From positions 1 through 64,000 of the forward strand of contig JBKQTR010000504.1 in assembly GCA_052143095.1 (NCBI GenBank): DNA of 64,000 nucleotides. Direction: 5' to 3'. Shown here in pieces: positions 7,527-15,976 of the stretch. Origin of the DNA: DAHUYF01 sp052143095 (GTDB taxonomy: Bacteria; Pseudomonadota; Alphaproteobacteria; ATCC43930; CGMCC-115725). Within the stretch, counting starts at the first letter, position 1. The number at the start of each line of letters is the position of its first letter. Made by a program: the position numbers and the translations under genes. The notes beneath the pieces are model-generated. The model did no database searches, was not told where the DNA came from, and saw only the letters and a list, made by a program, of their open reading frames with translations.

Positions 7527-8690
7527 ATGCTGCACCAGGATCAGGTGGAACAGGCCCGCAAGCTGCTCGCCCATCTCCAAGGCCGCACCACGGCCTTGGC
7601 CCAGGGCGTCTATCGCAACGCGGTGAGCGACTACACCTGCCCGGAACAGGCGGCGCGCGAGCGCGATCTCTTCTTCCGCCGCGGCCCCCTGTGCATCGGG
7701 TTGAGCTGCCTGCTGCCGGCCGCCGGCGACTTCCTTACGCACGACTATGCCGGGGTGCCGATTCTGCTGGTGCGGCAGAGGGACGGTTCGCTGCGCGCCT
7801 TCCTCAATGTCTGCCGTCACCGCGGTGCGCGCCTGGCCGAGGGACGGGGCGCCGACGCGCGGGATTTCTCGTGCCCCTATCACGGCTGGTGCTATGGGCC
7901 CGATGGTGCCTTGCTGTCGCGCCCGGACGAGGGCTCCTTCGCCGAGATCGTCAAGGCCACGCGCGGCCTGCGCGAGCTGCCGCTGGTCGAGAAATACGGC
8001 ATGGTCTGGCTCAGCCCGAGGCCGGGAGCGAGCTTCGACGTCGACACGATGCTGGGCGGGCTGGAGCGGGACCTCGCCGCCTATAGCCTTGACCGCTATC
8101 ATCATTACGAGACGCGCGTGCTGCAGCGGCGCATCAACTGGAAGGTCGCCGTCGACACCTTCCTCGAGCTCTATCATCTGAACGTACTGCACCCGCGGAC
8201 GGTGGGTCCGATCCTCTACAGCAACCTCGCGACCTTCGACGCATTCGGACGGAACCTGCGCATGATCGGCGCGCGCCGCACGATCGGCGAGCTGCGCGAA
8301 ACACCCGAGGCGGATTGGGATCTCATCCGCTACAGCGCGGTCATCTGCGTGCTCTTTCCCAACACCGTCTTCATCATGCAGGGCGACCATCTCGAGACTT
8401 GGCACGTGTTCCCTGCGGGGAACGGCGTCGACGAGAGCGTGATGTACGCCTCGCTCTACACGCCACAGCCGGCACTCACCGAAAGCGCACGGCGGCATTG
8501 GGACCGCAACATGGACCTGTTGATGGCGACGGTCGAGAAGGAGGACTTCCCGCTGTCGGAAGGCATGCAGCGCGGCTTCTACTCGGGCGCGCAGCAAGAG
8601 GTCATCTTTGGCCGGAACGAGCCATCGCTGCAGCACTTCCACAAATCGGTGAAGGCCGCGCTCGCCGCTTCCGGCGGCGCGATCGGCTAG
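7527..8690 (+). CDS. Rieske non-haem iron oxygenase, alpha subunit
   Basis: 387-residue oxygenase component. The Rieske [2Fe-2S] centre is complete: Cys96 and His98 in NVCRHRGARL, and Cys116 and His119 in FSCPYHGWCYG. The catalytic mononuclear iron site follows with the bridging Asp210 and ligands His217 and His222 in DTFLELYHLNVLH. The C-terminal EKEDFPLSEGMQRG block is in the expected place for the third ligand region. A strong Shine-Dalgarno (GGGGAGGA) precedes the ATG. No ferredoxin or reductase gene is adjacent, so electrons must come from elsewhere. The ligase-like gene follows after 29 bases and an SDR after that, suggesting oxidation of an aromatic or alicyclic acid. Substrate unknown. 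Confidence 0.88.
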   Translation: MLHQDQVEQARKLLAHLQGRTTALAQGVYRNAVSDYTCPEQAARERDLFFRRGPLCIGLSCLLPAAGDFLTHDYAGVPILLVRQRDGSLRAFLNVCRHRGARLAEGRGADARDFSCPYHGWCYGPDGALLSRPDEGSFAEIVKATRGLRELPLVEKYGMVWLSPRPGASFDVDTMLGGLERDLAAYSLDRYHHYETRVLQRRINWKVAVDTFLELYHLNVLHPRTVGPILYSNLATFDAFGRNLRMIGARRTIGELRETPEADWDLIRYSAVICVLFPNTVFIMQGDHLETWHVFPAGNGVDESVMYASLYTPQPALTESARRHWDRNMDLLMATVEKEDFPLSEGMQRGFYSGAQQEVIFGRNEPSLQHFHKSVKAALAASGGAIG

Positions 8691-8719
8691 CGCCGCCGGG
8701 GAAAGAGCTCGGGCACGCC

Positions 8720-10237
8720 ATGAGGCTCCGCAACGTCTCACTTCTGGACATCATCCGACGCAACGCAGTCGTCTTTGGCGAGCGCACTGCCTTCCTCTGC
8801 CAGGGCAGGCGCGTCAGCCACCGCGACCATCTCCGCCGGGTAGAGCGGCTCGCGGCGGGGCTCGCGCGAGCCGGCGTCGAGGCCGGCGACCGCGTCGCGG
8901 TGCTGGCGCGCAACTCGCTCGAGTTCGTCGATCTCTACGGCGCCGCTGCCTGGCTCGGGGCCGTGCTGCTGCCGGTGAACTGGCGGCTCGCGCCCGACGA
9001 GATCGCCTATATCCTCGCCGACGGCGCGCCGAGGCTGGTGATCGCCGATGCCGAGGATCAGCCCGGCATCGCCGCCCTCGCGGCGTCGCTGCCGTCAGTC
9101 CGCGGATATTACGGGCTCGGCGGCCACGTCGCGCCGTTCAGGCCCTTCGCCGAGCTTGCCGATTGCGCCGCCGAGCCGCCCGCGGCCGCGCCCGGCGGCG
9201 ATGACGGTGCCGTCATCATCCACACCGCGGCCGTCGACGGGCACCCGCGCGGCGCGCTCCTCTCGCAGGCGAATCTCGTCGCCGCCGCCGGCCAGATGCT
9301 GGCGTGCTGGCAGCTCGACGAGCGCGATGTCGGCTTGGTCGCGCTGCCGCTCTTTCACATTGCCGGGCTCGGCCTCCTCCTCGGCGTCCAGCTCGCCGGC
9401 GGCGCCTCGATCATCTTGCCGAAATTCGAGCCCGAAAGCGCGGCGCGCCTCGTCGCGGCGGAACGGGCGACAGTCTTCGCTGAGTTTGCACCGATGCTGG
9501 GCGGGCTGCTCGACAAGGCGACGGAGATCGGGGCCAGCCTCGCCAGTCTGCGCGCGGTAACGGGCCTCGACACGCAAGAGACCATCGCCCGCTTCGAGGC
9601 GGCCTGCCCGGCGGCGCGCTTCTGGGCAGGCTACGGCCAGTCGGAAGTCTGCGGCTTCGTCACGCTGTCGCCCTGGCGCGAGCGGCCGGGCTCGGCCGGA
9701 CGCGCCACATTTCTCAATCTGGTGGCAGTGGTGGACGAGCTCGACCGTGCGCTGCCGGCGAACGAGATCGGCGAGATCGTCGTGCGCGGTCCGCTGGTCT
9801 TTCGCGGCTACTGGCGGCGCGATGCCGACAACGCCGTCGCCTGGCGCAATGATTGGCACCACACCGGCGATCTCGGTCGCTTCGATGCGGATGGCTATCT
9901 CTGGTATGCCGGCCGCTCGCCGGCCAAGGAGCTGATCAAGCCCGGCGGCGAGAACGTCTATCCCGCCGAGGTCGAGCGGACCATCCGCGAGCACGAGGCG
10001 ATCGCCGATGTCGCCGTCATCGGCGTGCCCGATGCGCAATGGGGCGAGGCGGTCAAGGCGGTTTGCGTCTGCCGCCCCGAAAGGTCGGTGACCGCCGCGG
10101 CGCTGATCGACTTCGTTGGCGGCCGCATCGCCCGCTACAAGAAGCCGAAGCACGTGGTCTTCGTCGCCACGCTGCCGCGGACCGCAAGCGGGCTGGTCGA
10201 CCGCGCCAAGGTGAAGGAAGAGCATGGCCGCGCCTGA
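8720..10237 (+). CDS. AMP-dependent acyl-CoA ligase-like protein with degenerate active-site motifs
   Basis: 505 residues, full length for the ANL (acyl-CoA synthetase) superfamily. The fold-defining blocks are present: YGQSEVCGF, HHTGDLGRFDADGYLWYAGR and KPGGENVYPAEVE. Two catalytic motifs are abnormal. The phosphate-binding loop, normally YTSGTTGxPKG, reads HTAAVDGHPRG (168-178). The C-terminal PRTxxGK lysine that drives adenylation is Leu492 (PRTASGL). The thioesterification-side motifs look normal. The protein may therefore adenylate poorly, act only in the second half-reaction, or be decaying. It lies 29 bases after the Rieske gene and 39 before the SDR, in one apparent operon. Confidence 0.8.
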   Translation: MRLRNVSLLDIIRRNAVVFGERTAFLCQGRRVSHRDHLRRVERLAAGLARAGVEAGDRVAVLARNSLEFVDLYGAAAWLGAVLLPVNWRLAPDEIAYILADGAPRLVIADAEDQPGIAALAASLPSVRGYYGLGGHVAPFRPFAELADCAAEPPAAAPGGDDGAVIIHTAAVDGHPRGALLSQANLVAAAGQMLACWQLDERDVGLVALPLFHIAGLGLLLGVQLAGGASIILPKFEPESAARLVAAERATVFAEFAPMLGGLLDKATEIGASLASLRAVTGLDTQETIARFEAACPAARFWAGYGQSEVCGFVTLSPWRERPGSAGRATFLNLVAVVDELDRALPANEIGEIVVRGPLVFRGYWRRDADNAVAWRNDWHHTGDLGRFDADGYLWYAGRSPAKELIKPGGENVYPAEVERTIREHEAIADVAVIGVPDAQWGEAVKAVCVCRPERSVTAAALIDFVGGRIARYKKPKHVVFVATLPRTASGLVDRAKVKEEHGRA

Positions 10238-10276
10238 GGCGGGGACGCGGCGGAACCAGAGCTGAGGAGGCATCGC

Positions 10277-11023
10277 ATGCTGGAAGGCAACGTCGCCATC
10301 GTCACCGGAGCGGCGCGCGGTCTGGGGCGCGAGTATGTCCGCGTCCTCGCGGCGGCCGGGGCAAAGGTCGTCGCCGCCGATCTCAGGGATTGCGCCGAGA
10401 CGGTGGCACTGGCCGGTGCCAACGCAGCCGCCGCCGCCGCCGATGTCGCCGACATGGAATCGGTGCAGGCCATGGTCGGGCGGACGGTCGAGCGCTTCGG
10501 CCGCATCGACATCCTGGTCAACAACGCGGCGCTCTACGCCACGCTCAAGGGCGGCCGCTTCGACGCCATCGACGAGGCGGCGTGGGACGACGCCATGCGC
10601 GTCAACGTCAAGGGCATCTGGCAGTGCTGCAAGGCGGCGGTGCCGCAAATGCGCAAGACCGGCGGCGGCAGCATCGTCAACATGGCGTCGCTGGCCGCTC
10701 TCTACGGCACGCCCTTCGCGTTGCACTACACCGTGTCGAAGGCGGCGGTGATCGGCCTGACCCGCGGCCTCGCGCGCGAGCTCGGACGCGACAACATCCG
10801 CGTCAACTGCATCGCCCCCTCGGCGGTGCTGACCGAAGGCACCCGCGAGTTCTTCGGCGAGAAGCACGAGCGCGCGCTCCAGGTCATCGCCGGCGGCCAG
10901 GCGATCCAGCGCAATCTGCAGCCGAAGGACGTCGCCGGCGCGATGCTGTGGCTCGCTTCCGACCAATCCGCCTTCGTCACCGGCCAGACCATCGCCGTCG
11001 ACGGCGGCACGGTGATGCTGTAG
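10277..11023 (+). CDS. Short-chain dehydrogenase/reductase
   Basis: 248-residue classical SDR. The nucleotide-binding motif TGAARGLG is at 10-17, NNAA at 82-85, and the catalytic residues are Ser138, Tyr151 and Lys155 (YTVSK). The C-terminal segment ends with the usual TGQTIAVDGG. An acidic residue at the end of the second strand (AADLRD) suggests NAD rather than NADP. An excellent Shine-Dalgarno (GAGGAGG) supports the ATG. It is third in the Rieske-ligase-SDR operon and could dehydrogenate the diol or alcohol formed by the oxygenase; this role is inferred from context. Confidence 0.88.
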   Translation: MLEGNVAIVTGAARGLGREYVRVLAAAGAKVVAADLRDCAETVALAGANAAAAAADVADMESVQAMVGRTVERFGRIDILVNNAALYATLKGGRFDAIDEAAWDDAMRVNVKGIWQCCKAAVPQMRKTGGGSIVNMASLAALYGTPFALHYTVSKAAVIGLTRGLARELGRDNIRVNCIAPSAVLTEGTREFFGEKHERALQVIAGGQAIQRNLQPKDVAGAMLWLASDQSAFVTGQTIAVDGGTVML

Positions 11024-11135
11024 CGCGCGCCGCCGGCTCACCGTTGCGACACTTGGCGCGCAGCCGTCGTTGCAACGTCGCTCGACCAGATGGTTTCAAT
11101 GTGCCTGGGCGGTGAGCGGTGTCGAGGGCTTCGCG

Positions 11136-12110
11136 TTAGGCGGCGGCAAGGTTGATTCCAAGCGATTGCAGGCTGGGCGCGATCCGCGCGCTAAGCAGTC
11201 CAACTTTGCGCAAGTTGCGCACCAGGCCGCCATGCAGATCGCGGCGAAAGTACTTGCGGAAGGCGGTCTCGTCGCCGCCGGCTGCGCGCTCGCGCCGGAA
11301 GCGCTTGATCTCGCCGATCTCTGCTTGGCCGAACCCCATTTCCTCATAGGCAGCGAGTGGAAAAATGCCGGTCAGCGTGCGGTTCAGCGCCCACACGGCG
11401 AAATCCTCCATTTCGCGGTGTTCCGGCTCGGTCGCCTCGCGGATGATGTCTGGCAGCGACAGCATGGCGAAGCCCATATGGCGCGCCTCGTCCTGCACGA
11501 TCCGCCGGCAGACCTGGCGCAGCACGTCGTCTTTCGAGGATTCCGCCAGCATTCGGAACAACGATACCGCGAAGGTCTCGGCGACCAGCTGCAGCCCGAT
11601 GGTCTTCAGGTGCCAAGACGAGGTCGTGAGCAGCGTGTCGAAGATCTCCTTGACGTTGCCGGCGATCGGATAGGCGTAGCCGTCGAGCCGGAGCTCAAGA
11701 TAGCGCTGCAGCACCTCGTTGTGACGCGCTTCGTCGGCCACCTGGGTCGCCTGAAACAGCTTGGCATCCTGGCCATGCACATGCTCCACCAGCTGGCTGC
11801 AGAGCAGCATGGCGCCGTGCTCGCCGTGCACCAGGGTGGAGATGCGCCAGCGGCTGACGCGGCGGTTGAGCTCAACGCGTTGGCCTTCCGAGAGCCGGTC
11901 CCAGAAACGCGTGCCGTGGATGTCGACAAGATCGTCGGAAATCAGCCCGCCGTCGCCGTTGAGCGGCGTCGTCCAGTCGATGTCCTTGGCAGCATTCCAT
12001 TGGTCGATCTTCGCTTGTTCATAGAGTCGGCGCATGTCGACATGATCGCTGTCATAGGCGTGGCGAAAATACGCCGTGTTTCGCGTCTCGATCTGATGGC
12101 CCTTCTCCAT
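11136..12110 (-). CDS. Ferritin-like di-iron oxygenase (AurF-like)
   Basis: 324-residue helical protein with two copies of the di-iron ligand pattern E-x(about 29)-DExRH. The first is Glu97 with Glu127 and His130 (DEARH). The second is Glu178 with Glu208 and His211 (DEARH). This is the signature of carboxylate-bridged di-iron N-oxygenases and hydroxylases of the AurF/R2-like type. No signal peptide. The gene is on the minus strand, divergent from the luciferase-like gene at 12366 and convergent with the SDR. An N- or C-oxygenation step in the same catabolic cluster is plausible. The exact subfamily is not certain. Confidence 0.75.
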   Translation of the reverse strand: MEKGHQIETRNTAYFRHAYDSDHVDMRRLYEQAKIDQWNAAKDIDWTTPLNGDGGLISDDLVDIHGTRFWDRLSEGQRVELNRRVSRWRISTLVHGEHGAMLLCSQLVEHVHGQDAKLFQATQVADEARHNEVLQRYLELRLDGYAYPIAGNVKEIFDTLLTTSSWHLKTIGLQLVAETFAVSLFRMLAESSKDDVLRQVCRRIVQDEARHMGFAMLSLPDIIREATEPEHREMEDFAVWALNRTLTGIFPLAAYEEMGFGQAEIGEIKRFRRERAAGGDETAFRKYFRRDLHGGLVRNLRKVGLLSARIAPSLQSLGINLAAA

Positions 12111-12365
12111 GATGGTGTCCTCCCGTGAAATAGAAGGTCGCCAGTGCCGCTGCGGCCCTGCTATCGCGGCGGCATCGCGTCCGATGCGCAGCGGCGCTTC
12201 ATTGCGCTGGGCCTCCTTCCCGCAAAGTCTCGCTCACCCTGCCGATCAACGCAAGGCGGCGCGCGTGCGACGTGCCCGGAAGGCATGCTCCGCCTCTGTC
12301 GGATGGACTCGAGAGCCCCGGTGGCGCATCATGATTTCGGGCGGCCCAAGCGAGGGAGACCAGCG

Positions 12366-13508
12366 ATGAAGGTCGGCATGGCGCTCAACATGTTGTCCCA
12401 GACGGGACGGCCCGACGCGGCCGTGGTGTCGGAGCACATGGCGCTCGGCGACCTGGTCGAGCCGCTCGGTTTCGATTCACTTTTCGCGCTGGAACATCAT
12501 TTCACCGGTTACGCCATGTCGCCATCGCCGTGCCAGCTGCTCGCCTATTACGCCGGCCGGACCGAGCGGATCATGCTCGGCAGCGCGGTGATCGTGCTGC
12601 CATGGCACGACCCGATCCGCGTTGCCGAGGAGATCGCGCTGCTCGACATCATGTGCGGCGGACGCTGCCTCTTCGGGTTCGGTCGCGGAGCCGCCAGCGT
12701 CGAATATGAGGGCTTCCGCATCGATCAGGGCGAGGCGCGGCCCCGTTTCGTCGAGGCGGCGCGGATCATCCAATTGGCGCTGAGCCAGGAGAGCTTCGAG
12801 TTCCGCGGCGACTATTTCCGGATTCCGCGCACGGCGATCCGACCGCGGCCGATCTCGCACCCGGAGCAACGCTTCTACGGCACCGCCGTAAGCCCGGATT
12901 CCGTCGAGGTGATGGCTAAGCTCGGTCTTTCCATGCTCGTCATCATGCAGAACGAGTGGCCGAAGGCGGCCGCCGACATCCATCGCTTCAACGCGCTCGC
13001 CGCCGCCGAGGGCTACCGGCCGCGCCCGCCCATGATCCTCACCAACGTTTCGGTCGCCGAAAGCCGCGCTGAGGCGCAGGAGCGGGCGATCGAATTTCTC
13101 GGACGGAAGTGGGACTCGATCGACAACCACTACCGCTTCTCCGACGGCCACCTCAATAGCGTCAAGGGCTACGAGGCCTATGACAAGGTCGGGCAGACCT
13201 ACGCCAAGATGAAGGATCCGACGCGCCGCGCGAAGGCAACCGAGTTCTATGTAAGCATTCAACTGGTCGGCACGCCTGACGACTGCGTGCAGAGGCTCGA
13301 GGAGCTGCAGAGCCTGACCGGCCTCGATCATTTGATCACCGAGTTCGCGTTCGGCGGCCTGCCGCACGCGCAAGCCGAACGCGGCATGCGCCTGTTCGCC
13401 GAAACGGTATTGCCCGTGCTGCACCATGACCTGCGCTTCGCCAAGCCGCCGGAGATTCTGCGCTCGGCCAGCGGCACCACCAACGACGGCCTGGTGGCGC
13501 CGGCTTGA
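12366..13508 (+). CDS. LLM-class flavin-dependent monooxygenase (bacterial luciferase-like)
   Basis: 380-residue TIM-barrel flavin oxidoreductase of the luciferase-like monooxygenase family. Typical segments are FDSLFALEHHF near residues 37-47, the strand LGSAVIVLPWHDPIRVAEEIALLD near 71-95, and GFGRGAASVEYEGF near 104-117. The C-terminal part ends with a dimer/substrate segment containing VGTPDDCVQRLEEL. I chose the ATG at 12366 because a GAGGGAGA ribosome site precedes it and the family N-terminus (MKVGMALNM) starts there. It shares a 255-base divergent upstream region with the di-iron gene; I saw no clear operator there. It needs reduced flavin from a separate reductase. Substrate unknown. 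Confidence 0.85.
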   Translation: MKVGMALNMLSQTGRPDAAVVSEHMALGDLVEPLGFDSLFALEHHFTGYAMSPSPCQLLAYYAGRTERIMLGSAVIVLPWHDPIRVAEEIALLDIMCGGRCLFGFGRGAASVEYEGFRIDQGEARPRFVEAARIIQLALSQESFEFRGDYFRIPRTAIRPRPISHPEQRFYGTAVSPDSVEVMAKLGLSMLVIMQNEWPKAAADIHRFNALAAAEGYRPRPPMILTNVSVAESRAEAQERAIEFLGRKWDSIDNHYRFSDGHLNSVKGYEAYDKVGQTYAKMKDPTRRAKATEFYVSIQLVGTPDDCVQRLEELQSLTGLDHLITEFAFGGLPHAQAERGMRLFAETVLPVLHHDLRFAKPPEILRSASGTTNDGLVAPA

Positions 13509-13596
13509 CGCTACCGCCCAGCGTTGACCGAGCGACGTGCTCCGTGGCTGCGGTCACGGCCGGCGGCGACGGACCGGCCACGGGAGGAGACCTGGT

Positions 13597-13875
13597 ATGA
13601 AGATCACTAATGTCAGCATGACGCCGTTCGCCTGGGACGAGGTCCACCATGGCGGCAACTCGCTCAATAACCTCGCGAATCTCCATCTGATCGCTTCTAT
13701 CCCGAACTGCGAGTATTTCGAAGTGCGGCTGCCCGACGGCGCGCAGCAATACGGCATGCGCAACGACATCGAAGTCGACGGCAAGGGACTGGTTCATGTC
13801 CCCGACCGGCCGGGCCTGGGTGCCGACATCGATTTCGATCTGATCAAGCGCAAGCAGATCGCGGTCTTGCGCTGA
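13597..13875 (+). pseudogene. Enolase-superfamily (mandelate racemase/muconate lactonizing) enzyme with large internal deletion
   Basis: The 92-codon frame begins with the first about 16 residues of a mandelate-racemase-type enzyme (MKITNVSMTPFAWDEV) behind a strong native ribosome site (GGGAGGAGA). It then passes straight into the C-terminal about 75 residues (LANLHLIASIPNCEYFEV..., ...GPGLGADIDFDLI... in the family style, ending RKQIAVLR). The whole barrel with the catalytic lysines and metal ligands, roughly 280-300 residues, is absent. The deletion is in frame, so a short non-catalytic peptide may still be made. It sits between the luciferase-like gene and the amidase. Confidence 0.7.
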
Positions 13876-13895
13876 CGGCGGCGGAGCCGGCGCAG

Positions 13896-15323
13896 ATGAG
13901 CGACGATCTTTGCTTTCTCTCGGCCGCCGAGCTTCGCTCTCGGATCGCGCGGCGCGAGCTGTCGCCGGTGGAAGTGACGCGCGCCGTGCTCGACCGCATC
14001 GAGCGCCTCCAGCCCGAACTCAATTGCTTCATTACGGTACGCACCGACGACGCGATACGCGAGAGCCGGCGGGCGGAGCAGGCGCAGATGCGCGGCGGCG
14101 AGCTTGGGTTGCTGCACGGCATACCCTACTCCGCGAAGGACCTCGTCGACACGCAAGGCGTGCGCACGACCTACGGTTCGCTGATCTTCCGCGACAGTGT
14201 TCCGAGCGAAGATGCGGTTGCCATCGCGCGGCTGCGTCGGCACGGCGCCATTCTCGTCGGCAAGACGACGACGCCTGAATTCGGCACGAAAGGCCTTACC
14301 GACGCGCCGCTCTTCGGGCGTACACGCAACGCCTGGAGCGCCCGCCACAGCTGCGGCGGATCGAGCGGCGGCGCGGCGGTTGCTGTCGCCGCCGGTCTTG
14401 CCCCGATTGCCGTGGCGACCGACGGCGGCGGCTCGACGCGCATCCCTGCCGCTTGCAACGGTGTGACAGGGCTGAAGCAGAGCAACGGTGTCATCCCCCA
14501 CAGCCAAGCTCCTGATGCCTTCGGAAACTACACCTACGTGACGCCGATGACGCGCACGGTGATGGATACGGCTCTGATGCTTCAGGTGATGGCGGGACCC
14601 GATGAGAGCGATCCCTGGTCAATCGGCCTGCCGGTCCCCGACTATCTCGCTGCCGCGCGCCCGGAGGGCGATCTGAGCGGCGAGAGGATCCTCTTTTGCC
14701 TGGCGCCCTCCGGTCGGCCGGTGGCCGGCGCAGTCAAAGCGGCGTTTGATGCGGCGCTGCAGCGATTGGCGGCGATCGGGGCGGTTCTCGAAGAAATTCC
14801 CGGCGACGGGTTCGATATCGAGCCGCTGTGGCGCGTGATCAACCACACGACCTGGCGCTCGCGTTTTGCCGAGATGGTGGCGCGATCGGGCGACCTGATG
14901 AGCCCTTCCCTCGTTCGCCAGGTGAATTCCGCGGCGCACATCACCGGAGCCGAGTACCAGTCGGCCATGTTCGCGCGCGCGGCGCTCTTCCGACGCGTTC
15001 AGTCGCTCTTCCGGCACGGAGACCTCCTCGCCACGCCGACCTTGCTGCGCCCGGCCCTCCCGATCGACCAGGATTTGTTCGAGCCGATCGAGATCGACGG
15101 CGTCGCGGTGCCGGATTTGCGCCCGAGCTGGTTTCCTTGGACGATGCCCTTCAATCTGACTGGACACCCGGCGATCAGCGTCAATTGCGGCTTCTCGCCG
15201 GAGGGGCTGCCGATCGGGCTGCAGCTCGTCGGCCATTTCCGCGGCGAGACGTCTCTGTTGCGAGCGGCCGCGTTGTTCGAGGCCGCGTCCGGTCTGCTGG
15301 AACGATGGCCGCCGGGCTTCTAG
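13896..15323 (+). CDS. Amidase (amidase-signature family)
   Basis: 475-residue amidase-signature hydrolase with the complete Ser-cisSer-Lys triad: Lys81 (YSAKDLVDTQG), Ser156 (CGGSSGG) and Ser180 (DGGGSTRIPA). The spacing is the same as in GatA. It is unlikely to be GatA itself because no gatB or gatC is adjacent and the C-terminal third differs from GatA. It is the last gene of the luciferase-enolase remnant-amidase run, 20 bases after the remnant. Its TAG stop lies inside the left end of an inverted-repeat element starting at 15319. Cleavage of an amide substrate imported by the neighbouring transporters would fit, but is inference. Confidence 0.87.
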   Translation: MSDDLCFLSAAELRSRIARRELSPVEVTRAVLDRIERLQPELNCFITVRTDDAIRESRRAEQAQMRGGELGLLHGIPYSAKDLVDTQGVRTTYGSLIFRDSVPSEDAVAIARLRRHGAILVGKTTTPEFGTKGLTDAPLFGRTRNAWSARHSCGGSSGGAAVAVAAGLAPIAVATDGGGSTRIPAACNGVTGLKQSNGVIPHSQAPDAFGNYTYVTPMTRTVMDTALMLQVMAGPDESDPWSIGLPVPDYLAAARPEGDLSGERILFCLAPSGRPVAGAVKAAFDAALQRLAAIGAVLEEIPGDGFDIEPLWRVINHTTWRSRFAEMVARSGDLMSPSLVRQVNSAAHITGAEYQSAMFARAALFRRVQSLFRHGDLLATPTLLRPALPIDQDLFEPIEIDGVAVPDLRPSWFPWTMPFNLTGHPAISVNCGFSPEGLPIGLQLVGHFRGETSLLRAAALFEAASGLLERWPPGF

Positions 15324-15470
15324 AGCGCGTCCCGAGCAGATAGAATCGTCATCATCATCGCCTTCCCCGCGCAAGCGGGGAACCAGGGCAAGCGATGTGC
15401 GGTTGCTCCTGGGCTCCCGCTTTCGCGGGAGCGGCGGGGTTGGTTCCACCTCTCCCGAACACGCTCTAGA
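15319..15470. repeat. Small inverted-repeat (MITE-like) element
   Basis: The 152-base segment is bounded by TCTAGAGCGCGTCCCGAGCA and the inverted, imperfect ...CCCGAACACGCTCTAGA. Inside are two GC-rich hairpins (CCCCGC..GCGGGG and CTCCCGC..GCGGGAG) and the segment GCGGTTGCTCCTGGG. The internal hairpin pair recurs in opposite orientation at 38376-38451. No coding sequence is present. The left end provides the amidase stop codon. Confidence 0.7.
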
Positions 15471-15487
15471 CTTAGCGCGCCGCGCGC

Positions 15488-15949
15488 TCACCCGTTCCGG
15501 CACTTGATCAGGCGCAGCGGGTTGTAGGTGAGCGCCAGGCTGCCGTCCTGCTTCACCACCTTGTTGACAGTGCGCACCAGGCCGCGGCCGGGCCGGTTGC
15601 GGCTCAGCCTCGCCTCGACCACCGCGCATTCGACATGGATGGTGTCGCCGGCGAAGACCGGGGCCTTGACGTCGAGCTCCATGTGCAGGAAGGCGAGGCC
15701 GGTGTGCTGCATCGTCGCCTGCACCAGCAGGCCCTCGGCGAGGCAATAGGTCAGCGCCGCCGGCGCCAGGCGCTGCTTGATGTCGGATTCCTCGCGCAGG
15801 AACTCGAGGTTGGTGAACAGCACCTCCACCATGCCGGTGCAATTGACGAAGGCGGTGATATCGGCCTCGGTCACGGTGCGGCCGATGGTGCGGAACGTCC
15901 TGCCGACAGGCAGATCCTCGAAAAAAAAGCCCAATCCCACGGTTTCCAT
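15488..15949 (-). CDS. MaoC-like hot-dog dehydratase
   Basis: 153-residue hot-dog protein of the MaoC/R-hydratase group. The N-terminal segment FEDLPVGRTFRTIGRTVTEADITAF is typical, with the family's T(V/I)TEADI helix start, and the core strand FAGDTIHVECAVVEA follows. The classical hydratase signature D-x4-H is not exact (VNCTGMVE in the helix position), so whether it is a hydratase or a binding protein is open. It is 27 bases upstream of the first LivF gene on the same strand but reads toward the amidase, and so may be the last gene of the large minus-strand transport operon. Hydration of an enoyl-CoA in the same pathway is the likely role. Confidence 0.75.
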   Translation of the reverse strand: METVGLGFFFEDLPVGRTFRTIGRTVTEADITAFVNCTGMVEVLFTNLEFLREESDIKQRLAPAALTYCLAEGLLVQATMQHTGLAFLHMELDVKAPVFAGDTIHVECAVVEARLSRNRPGRGLVRTVNKVVKQDGSLALTYNPLRLIKCRNG

Positions 15950-15976
15950 GGCGTTGCTCCGGTCGTGCGACGCCGC

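Noticed and set aside
13896..15323. Amidase as GatA of the tRNA amidotransferase
   Set aside because: No gatC or gatB nearby, and the C-terminal third is of the general amidase type; only the catalytic spacing is shared.
15319..15470. CRISPR-like repeat
   Set aside because: Only inverted repeats with one unit; there is no regular spacer array anywhere in the window.
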